57,367 nucleotides of DNA. It comes from Polyangiaceae bacterium. GTDB lineage: Bacteria; Myxococcota_A; Polyangia; Polyangiales; Polyangiaceae. Position numbers and translations under genes: made by a program. Where the stretch lies: NCBI GenBank assembly GCA_022842465.1, contig JALHPN010000030.1, forward strand, positions 1-57,367. Reading direction: 5' to 3'. The notes beneath the pieces are model-generated. The model was not told the origin of the DNA, did no database searches, and was given only the letters and a program-made list of their open reading frames with translations. Below are positions 52,472 to 57,367 of the stretch, piece by piece (the stretch's first letter is position 1; the number at the start of each line of letters is the position of its first letter).

Positions 52472-53263
52472 TCACTCGATCGGGAGGCCGCCGCGGAGGA
52501 CCTGGGTGAGCCGGGTGACGGCGCGGGTGGCGTTGGACTTGGAGGCGTAGAGCTCGCCGCGGGCGATGATCTCGCCGTTCTTGGCGACGAGGCGGATGCC
52601 CCACTGCCCGCTGGCGGCCGGGAAGACGTCGTAGGCCGTGGCGTCGGCGCCGTTCGAGACGACCGAGGCGATGCCCTTGCGAGCCGACTGGCGGGAAGCG
52701 TAGCCCTGCGAGCCGAGCACGATCTCGCCGTTGCCCGAGCGCACGCGGAAGTACGACTTTCCGTCCTCGCCCGTGAAGAGCTCGAAGCGCTCGCGCTTCG
52801 GCGCGACCTGGAGGTTCGGATCGCGCTGGATGCGCACGAGGCGACGGACGGTCATAGCGCCACGCTCCGCGTTCGACGTGGACGCGTAGAGCTCGCTCGT
52901 GCCGATCACCTCGCCGTTCGCCGCCTTGAGGACGAAGTACACGTCGCCGTTCCGAGCGGTGCGGAGCTCGAAGTTCCGCTTGTCGTGCCCGTTCGCGAGC
53001 ACCGACCGGACGCCGGCTTCGGCGTTCGCGAGCGTCGAGTAGCCCTCGGACTGGAGGACGTTCTCGCCGTTGGCGGCCATGAGGTGGAAGTAGAACTGCC
53101 CGTCTTGGCCTTCGAAGGTCTCGAAGTACGCGCTGCGGGAGACGAGGTCGTCACTCGTCTCGACGGCCTCGGGGGCCTCCTCGTCGGTCGGGGCCGCACA
53201 GGCAGCGGCGGAGAGGGAGAGGAGGGCGGCGAGGGCGGCGAGCGCGCGGATGTTGGCGTTCAT
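52472..53263 (-). CDS. lipoprotein with four YegP (DUF1508) repeats
   Basis: 263 residues: signal peptide (IRALAALAALLSLSAAAC, lipobox AAAC), an acidic linker, then four repeats of about 47 residues: AYFETFEGQDGQFYFHLMAANGENVLQSEGY; FELRTARNGDVYFVLKAANGEVIGTSELY; FELFTGEDGKSYFRVRSGNGEIVLGSQGY; and YDVFPAASGQWGIRLVAKNGEIIARGELY (each given in part). The (F/W)xLxAxNGExI..S..Y pattern is that of YegP. Typical YegP has two repeats and is cytoplasmic; here the protein is lipid-anchored and exported. Function unknown. Confidence 0.85.
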   Translation of the reverse strand: MNANIRALAALAALLSLSAAACAAPTDEEAPEAVETSDDLVSRSAYFETFEGQDGQFYFHLMAANGENVLQSEGYSTLANAEAGVRSVLANGHDKRNFELRTARNGDVYFVLKAANGEVIGTSELYASTSNAERGAMTVRRLVRIQRDPNLQVAPKRERFELFTGEDGKSYFRVRSGNGEIVLGSQGYASRQSARKGIASVVSNGADATAYDVFPAASGQWGIRLVAKNGEIIARGELYASKSNATRAVTRLTQVLRGGLPIE

Positions 53264-53557
53264 GATGTCTTACGTGGCTCCAGAATCCTTTCTTCGGTGA
53301 AGGCACCGCGCGTCCTCGAGGGCCCGGAAAAGGCTGTTTCGAGGGGGAATGACGCTCGATGGGGCCCCCGGGAGCGACGCCGTCTCGCGTGCGACCGGAC
53401 ACCTTTCGCGCGGCGCGCTCGTGAGAGCCCGTCGCGACGCAGAGCCCCCTGTAGCACCGACCAATGTAGGAGCAAGTGGTCTTTTCTCCCCACGTTGCCC
53501 CGTCGTCGCCCGGACCAGGGTTTTCCCGGTGAAACACCCGGGATACGACGGGAGGCG

Positions 53558-55702
53558 ATGCGGCTTCTCTCCGTCGTCGCGGCCGGCGCCGCCATTCTCC
53601 TCGCCTGCGCCGAGCCGCCTCCTGCTCCGCGCGCGGGCGTCGTCTCGACCCTCGCTCGTGAGTCCGGCGCGGCGCGCCGGCCCCGGGCCGTTCGCCCAGG
53701 CGCGACCATCACGGACGTGAAGGCGCCGCCGCGCGCCGACGCCTCGCTCCTTCCGCGCCGCGTCCTCTTCGCGAACGACGACCGATCCCTCCCGAAGCTG
53801 AGCCCCGACGGACGGAAAATCGCCTTCCTCGCCGACAAGGACGGCGTGTCGAACGTGTGGGTCGCCGAGGCGAACAACGTCGCCGCTGCCAAGCCGGTGA
53901 CGAACGATCGGAGCCGCGGCATCCGCTGGTACACGTGGGCGTACACGAACGAGCACGTCATCTTCCGGCAGGACGAGGGCGGCGACGAGAACTGGCATCT
54001 CCACGCCGTCGACCTGCGTACGGGCGACGATCGTGACCTCACGCCGCTGCCCGGCGTCTCCGCCAGGCTCGAGGCCGTGAGCTGGAAGAAGCCGATGCGC
54101 CTCGTGATGGGGCTGAACGATCGCGACAAGCGCTGGCACGACCTGCACGAGGTCGATCTCGCGACCGGCGCCCACACGATGGTTCAGAAGAACGAGGGCT
54201 TCTCCTCGTACACCCTCGACCTCGATCTCAAGGTGCGCCTCGCGCAGAAGCCCGAGAAGGACGGCTCGGTCGACGTCCAGGAGCTGGACGGGAAGGGCGG
54301 CTTCCGCTCCGCCTTCAGGATCCCGTTCGAGGACAAGCTCACCACCCGAATCGTGGGCTTCGACGGGAGCGGCACGAAGCTCCATCTCGTCGACAGCCGC
54401 GGCCGTGACACGGCGGCCTTCGTCGAGATGGACCTCGCCCGGAAGACGTCGAGGGTCGTCCTCGACGACGGGCAGGCCGACATCGAGAGCCTCCTCCTCA
54501 CGCCGAGGGATCGCCGGCCGCAAGCGGCGCTCGCGAATCACCTGCGCCTTCGCTGGCATGTTGCCGACCCGAAGCTCCGCGGCGACCTCGACGTCCTCGA
54601 GGCGGCCTCACCCGGCGACGTCGACGTCGTCTCCCGCTCGCTCGACGACACGAAATGGATCGTGTCGTACGCCGTCAGCGACGGGCCGACGAAGTACGCG
54701 CTCTACGATCGTTCGAAGCCCGAGGCGCGGAAGGTCGACATCCTCTTCGCGAACGTGAAGGCGCTCGAGGGCGTAAAGCTGTCCCCGATGATGCCGGTCG
54801 TGATCCCCGCACGCGACGGGCTCCCGCTCGTCAGCTATCTCACGCTTCCGGCGGGGAGCTTTCGCCCGAACGGTGATGCGCGCCCCGAGCGGCCCCTCCC
54901 GATGGTGCTCTACGTGCACGGCGGCCCCTGGTCGCGCGACGAATGGGGCCTGAACCGCAGCACGCAGTGGCTCGCGAGCCGGGGCTACGCCGTCCTCCAC
55001 GTGAACTACCGCGGCTCGCGCGGCTTCGGGAAGCGCTTCCTCAACGCGGCCGATCGCGAGTGGGCCGGGAAGATGCACGAGGACCTCGTCGATGCCGTGA
55101 CCTGGGCCACGACCGAGGGGATCGCCGACCCGAAGAAGGTCGCGATCATGGGCAGGAGCTACGGCGGCTACGCGACGCTCGTCGGCCTCTCGTTCACGCC
55201 GGACACGTTCGCGTGCGGCGTCGACATCGTCGGTCCCTCGAACCTGGAGACGCTCCTCCGCAACACCCCCGCGTACTGGGAGAGCGAGACGGAGCTCTTC
55301 GCCAGGCGCGTCGGCGACATCCGCACCGAGGAGGGCCGCGCGTTCCTCGCCGCGCGCTCCCCGCTCGGACGCGTCGACCGGATCGCGAGGCCGCTCCTCA
55401 TCGGTCAGGGCAAGAACGACCCGCGCGTGAAGCAGGTCGAGAGCGATCAGATCGTCTCCGCGATGCAGAGCAAGCGCCTGCCGGTGACGTACGTGCTCTA
55501 CCCCGACGAAGGGCACGGCTTCCAGCGCCCGGAGAACCGCATCTCGTTCAACGCCGTCACGGAGGTCTTCCTCGCGCAGTGCCTCGGCGGTCCGTACGAG
55601 CCGATCGGGAAGGACTTCGCCGGTTCCTCGATCTCGGTGCCCTCCGGCAAGGAGCACGTGGACGGCCTCGCGGACGCGCTCTCTGCCGCTGCGAGGCGCT
55701 GA
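53558..55702 (+). CDS. lipid-anchored S9 family peptidase (prolyl oligopeptidase type)
   Basis: 714 residues from ATG 53558, directly behind GGAGG. Signal peptide (RLLSVVAAGAAILLAC) with lipobox LLAC. Residues about 60-370 form a beta-propeller-like part (LSPDGRKIAFLADKDGVSNVWVAE, DENWHLHAVDLRTGDDRDLTP). The C-terminal alpha/beta-hydrolase (about 400-680) has VLYVHGGPWSRDEWGLN, the nucleophile GRSYGGYATLVG, the acid QGKNDPRVKQ and the histidine DEGHGFQRPEN. S9 peptidases cut short peptides after proline or remove acyl-amino acids. Here it should act outside the cytoplasm as a lipoprotein. The mature Cys is followed by Ala-Glu. Confidence 0.9.
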   Translation: MRLLSVVAAGAAILLACAEPPPAPRAGVVSTLARESGAARRPRAVRPGATITDVKAPPRADASLLPRRVLFANDDRSLPKLSPDGRKIAFLADKDGVSNVWVAEANNVAAAKPVTNDRSRGIRWYTWAYTNEHVIFRQDEGGDENWHLHAVDLRTGDDRDLTPLPGVSARLEAVSWKKPMRLVMGLNDRDKRWHDLHEVDLATGAHTMVQKNEGFSSYTLDLDLKVRLAQKPEKDGSVDVQELDGKGGFRSAFRIPFEDKLTTRIVGFDGSGTKLHLVDSRGRDTAAFVEMDLARKTSRVVLDDGQADIESLLLTPRDRRPQAALANHLRLRWHVADPKLRGDLDVLEAASPGDVDVVSRSLDDTKWIVSYAVSDGPTKYALYDRSKPEARKVDILFANVKALEGVKLSPMMPVVIPARDGLPLVSYLTLPAGSFRPNGDARPERPLPMVLYVHGGPWSRDEWGLNRSTQWLASRGYAVLHVNYRGSRGFGKRFLNAADREWAGKMHEDLVDAVTWATTEGIADPKKVAIMGRSYGGYATLVGLSFTPDTFACGVDIVGPSNLETLLRNTPAYWESETELFARRVGDIRTEEGRAFLAARSPLGRVDRIARPLLIGQGKNDPRVKQVESDQIVSAMQSKRLPVTYVLYPDEGHGFQRPENRISFNAVTEVFLAQCLGGPYEPIGKDFAGSSISVPSGKEHVDGLADALSAAARR

Positions 55703-55713
55703 CGCGAGCGCTC

Positions 55714-56922
55714 CTACCGCTTCGTCGTGTCGCCCTTCGAGAGGTGGGTGACGGCCTCGCCGAGACCGTCGACCGTGAGCTGGAACATCGGGAACACCTT
55801 CGCGATCTGCTCCGCCGTCCCGCCGCGCCAGTACGACGGCGGGTCCGGGTTCAGCCAGGCCGTGCGCCGGAAGTGATCGGCCACCTTCTGGAGCCAGAGG
55901 AGGCCCGTCTGCGGCTTCCCGGTCGACTCGCCGCTCGCGTAGTACTCCCAGTCACCCTGGCCGAGGAGCTCGGCGGGATGCATCGCCGCGTCCCCCACGA
56001 CGACGAGCTTCCACTCGGGGCCCAGCTCGTGGAGGAGATCGTCGACCCGCGTGGGCTCCGTGAACCTCTCGGTCTCCCAGACCCGGCCGTAGACGCAGTT
56101 GTGGAAGTAGTACGTCTTCAGCGTGCGGATGTTCGACGCGCGCTTCGCGGCGGAGAAGAGCCGTGAGACGAGCTGCGCGTAGGGATCCATCGAGCCGCCC
56201 ACGTCCATGAGGAGGAGGACGCGGATGTTCGACTTTCGCGGCGGGCGCGTGACGATCTCGAGCTCGCCGGCGTTCTTCGCGGTCGCGTCGATCGTGGCGT
56301 CGATGTCGAGCTCGTCGGGCTGACCTTCGCGGAGGAAGGCCTTCAGCTTACGGAGCGCGACCTCGATCTGCCGGACGTCGAGGACGAGGTCGGAGCGATA
56401 CGGACGGTAGCGGCGCGCATCGGCGATGCCCATCGCGCTCCGGCCGCCGCCCATGTTCCCGAGCCGGACGCCGGACGGGTTCTGCCCCTGCGCACCGAAC
56501 GGGCTCGTGCCGCCCGTCCCCACCCAGCGGTTGCCGCCCTCGTGGCGGCCCTTCTGCTCGCGCATCCGCTCTTCGAGCTGCTTTCTGAGCTCCTCCATGT
56601 CGAGCGACGGGAGGTTCGCGAGCTCCTCGGGCGTGAGCTCCTTCCGGTTCGCCGGATCGGCGAGCCAGGCCTCGAGCTCGGACACGAGCTCGAGCGCCTC
56701 CACCGTGATGCCCTTGAAGTGGGCGAGGAACGCCTCGTCGAAGCCGTCGAGGTCGCCCTCGCGGTGGACGCAGATGGCGCGCGCCACGTGGTAGAAGCCG
56801 TCGAGCGACGACTCGTGGAGCCCCATCGCGAGCGCCTTCGCGAGGGACATGGCCTCCTGCGCGCCGACCTTCACCTTGCGACGGCGGAGCTCGTAGAGGA
56901 AGGGGACGAAGGCCGCGCTCAT
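55714..56922 (-). CDS. VWA domain protein (CoxE-like)
   Basis: 402 residues: MSAAFVPFLYELRRRKVKVGAQEAMSLAKALAMGLHESSLDGFYHVARAICV (in pieces), then DEAFLAHFKGI, helical middle with RKELTPEELANLPSLDMEELRKQLEERM, a Gly-rich segment, and the VWA domain with LLLMDVGGSMDPYAQLVSRLF (MIDAS reads DxGGS), TYYFHNCVYGRVW, VVVGDAAMHPAELL. This is the CoxE/VWA family that usually acts with a MoxR AAA+ ATPase as a chaperone for metal-enzyme maturation. No MoxR gene is in the window. It starts in the stop codon of the next upstream gene (ATGA, 56919-56922). Confidence 0.87.
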   Translation of the reverse strand: MSAAFVPFLYELRRRKVKVGAQEAMSLAKALAMGLHESSLDGFYHVARAICVHREGDLDGFDEAFLAHFKGITVEALELVSELEAWLADPANRKELTPEELANLPSLDMEELRKQLEERMREQKGRHEGGNRWVGTGGTSPFGAQGQNPSGVRLGNMGGGRSAMGIADARRYRPYRSDLVLDVRQIEVALRKLKAFLREGQPDELDIDATIDATAKNAGELEIVTRPPRKSNIRVLLLMDVGGSMDPYAQLVSRLFSAAKRASNIRTLKTYYFHNCVYGRVWETERFTEPTRVDDLLHELGPEWKLVVVGDAAMHPAELLGQGDWEYYASGESTGKPQTGLLWLQKVADHFRRTAWLNPDPPSYWRGGTAEQIAKVFPMFQLTVDGLGEAVTHLSKGDTTKR

Positions 56923-57367
56923 CGCCGGCTCCGTCCGCAGCGCGCGTCCCCCGCCGTCCGCGCGTGGAGCTCGTACTCTCCGAGCGGCACCGTGATCGGG
57001 AGCACGAGCGAGCCGTCGTAGACGCCGCGCCCGTCGGTCGCGAGCTGCCCGACGACGAGCTCCCCGGCGCCCGACCCCCCGCCTGCCGTGCCGCGGAGGA
57101 CGATGTCGACGGGCACGGAGCCGCACGTCTCGCCGTCGGCGCGCACCTCGCCCTTGATCCGGAGCGGCGCGCCGCGCCGAGCGTCGGGACCCTGGACGTC
57201 GAGGGTGACGGTCGAGGGAGGGCGATCGTCGGGGACGCTCGATCCCGTCTGTCCCGGCCGACCCGCGCCGGTCGCGCCGCCGGGAGCTCCTCCGCCGCTC
57301 GGATCGCCTCCGGTCGCGCCGCTCCCGTTCGGCGTGGCGCTGCCGTTCGGGCGCGCGCTCCCGGCGC
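56919..57367 (-). CDS. Gly/Pro-rich protein of unknown function (5' end cut by window edge)
   Basis: Open to the window edge. The visible 149 residues begin with a low-complexity Gly/Ser/Ala/Pro part (NGSGATGGDPSGGGAPGG), then a beta-rich domain: STVTLDVQGPDARRGAPLRIKGEVRADGETCGSVPVDIVLRG, GQLATDGRGVYDGSLVLPITVPLGEYELHART (in pieces). The strand order resembles an Ig-like/MG-type domain of secreted proteins. Two Cys may form a disulfide. Its stop overlaps the VWA gene's ATG, so the two are translationally coupled. Start not visible. Confidence 0.65.
   Translation of the reverse strand, partial: AGSARPNGSATPNGSGATGGDPSGGGAPGGATGAGRPGQTGSSVPDDRPPSTVTLDVQGPDARRGAPLRIKGEVRADGETCGSVPVDIVLRGTAGGGSGAGELVVGQLATDGRGVYDGSLVLPITVPLGEYELHARTAGDARCGRSRR

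Noticed and set aside
52985..53557. Long open frame upstream of the S9 peptidase
   Set aside because: It runs antisense through the YegP-repeat gene, has no domain, and the signal peptide at 53558 with GGAGG marks the true start.

Overview
The window is very GC-rich (roughly 70%) and densely coded on both strands, with few intergenic gaps and no phage, transposon, CRISPR or tRNA/rRNA that I could see. Gene content points to a myxobacterium (Myxococcota, probably the Polyangia/Sorangiineae side). It holds a protein resembling the MXAN_5187 C-terminal family, a Hanks-type kinase fused to AAA and TPR modules, many DA-rich or proline-rich lipoproteins, AgmX/PglI-like C-terminal domains, and CehA-like PHP proteins. 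I cannot name the species.

Layout. 1-5.0 kb: truncated MXAN_5187-like gene, a lipoprotein, lgt (lipoprotein diacylglyceryl transferase), a predicted barrel protein, tsaE and a very cysteine-rich lipoprotein. 5.0-12.3 kb: membrane-anchored PHP hydrolase, a 1346-residue kinase/cyclase-like/AAA/TPR regulator, and a double-psi barrel lipoprotein. 12.3-19 kb: HDOD protein, VWA-like lipoprotein, PP2A-like phosphatase fused to a PilZ-like domain, and the coupled pair mpl-inositol monophosphatase. 19-30.7 kb: lipoproteins, a ClpB-like disaggregase with a degenerate first ATPase, glutaredoxin, a hotdog thioesterase, aminotransferase, TrmH and a GNAT. 30.7-39.2 kb: envelope biogenesis block of a TamB-like protein, a small lipoprotein and a long Omp85 protein. 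39.2-44.3 kb: divergent aroA and aroC (the last two steps before chorismate), a multi-pass protein of the SpecificRecomb family, and a thioesterase. 44.3-48.5 kb: two tandem acyl-CoA dehydrogenases, a NADAR pseudogene and rplM-rpsI. 48.5-57.4 kb: lipoproteins, a SurA-like PPIase, a PilZ protein with a strong terminator, a four-unit YegP-repeat lipoprotein, a lipid-anchored S9 peptidase and a VWA/CoxE-like protein.

The genes have two broad themes. The first is envelope construction: Lgt, SurA-like chaperone, TamB/Omp85, Mpl murein recycling and about sixteen predicted lipoproteins. The second is signalling: Ser/Thr kinase, phosphatase-PilZ, PilZ and HDOD. The rest is housekeeping: t6A synthesis, shikimate pathway, L13/S9 and TrmH.

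The most interesting points are the apparent pseudo-ATPase first ring in the ClpB-like protein, the phosphatase-PilZ fusion, the TamB-lipoprotein-Omp85 block with a cysteine-rich insertion between POTRA-like regions, an acyl-CoA dehydrogenase pair in which one member seems to lack the catalytic glutamate, the 20-cysteine lipoprotein, and a NADAR gene destroyed by an internal deletion. I found no clear, wholly new multi-gene defence or biosynthetic system.
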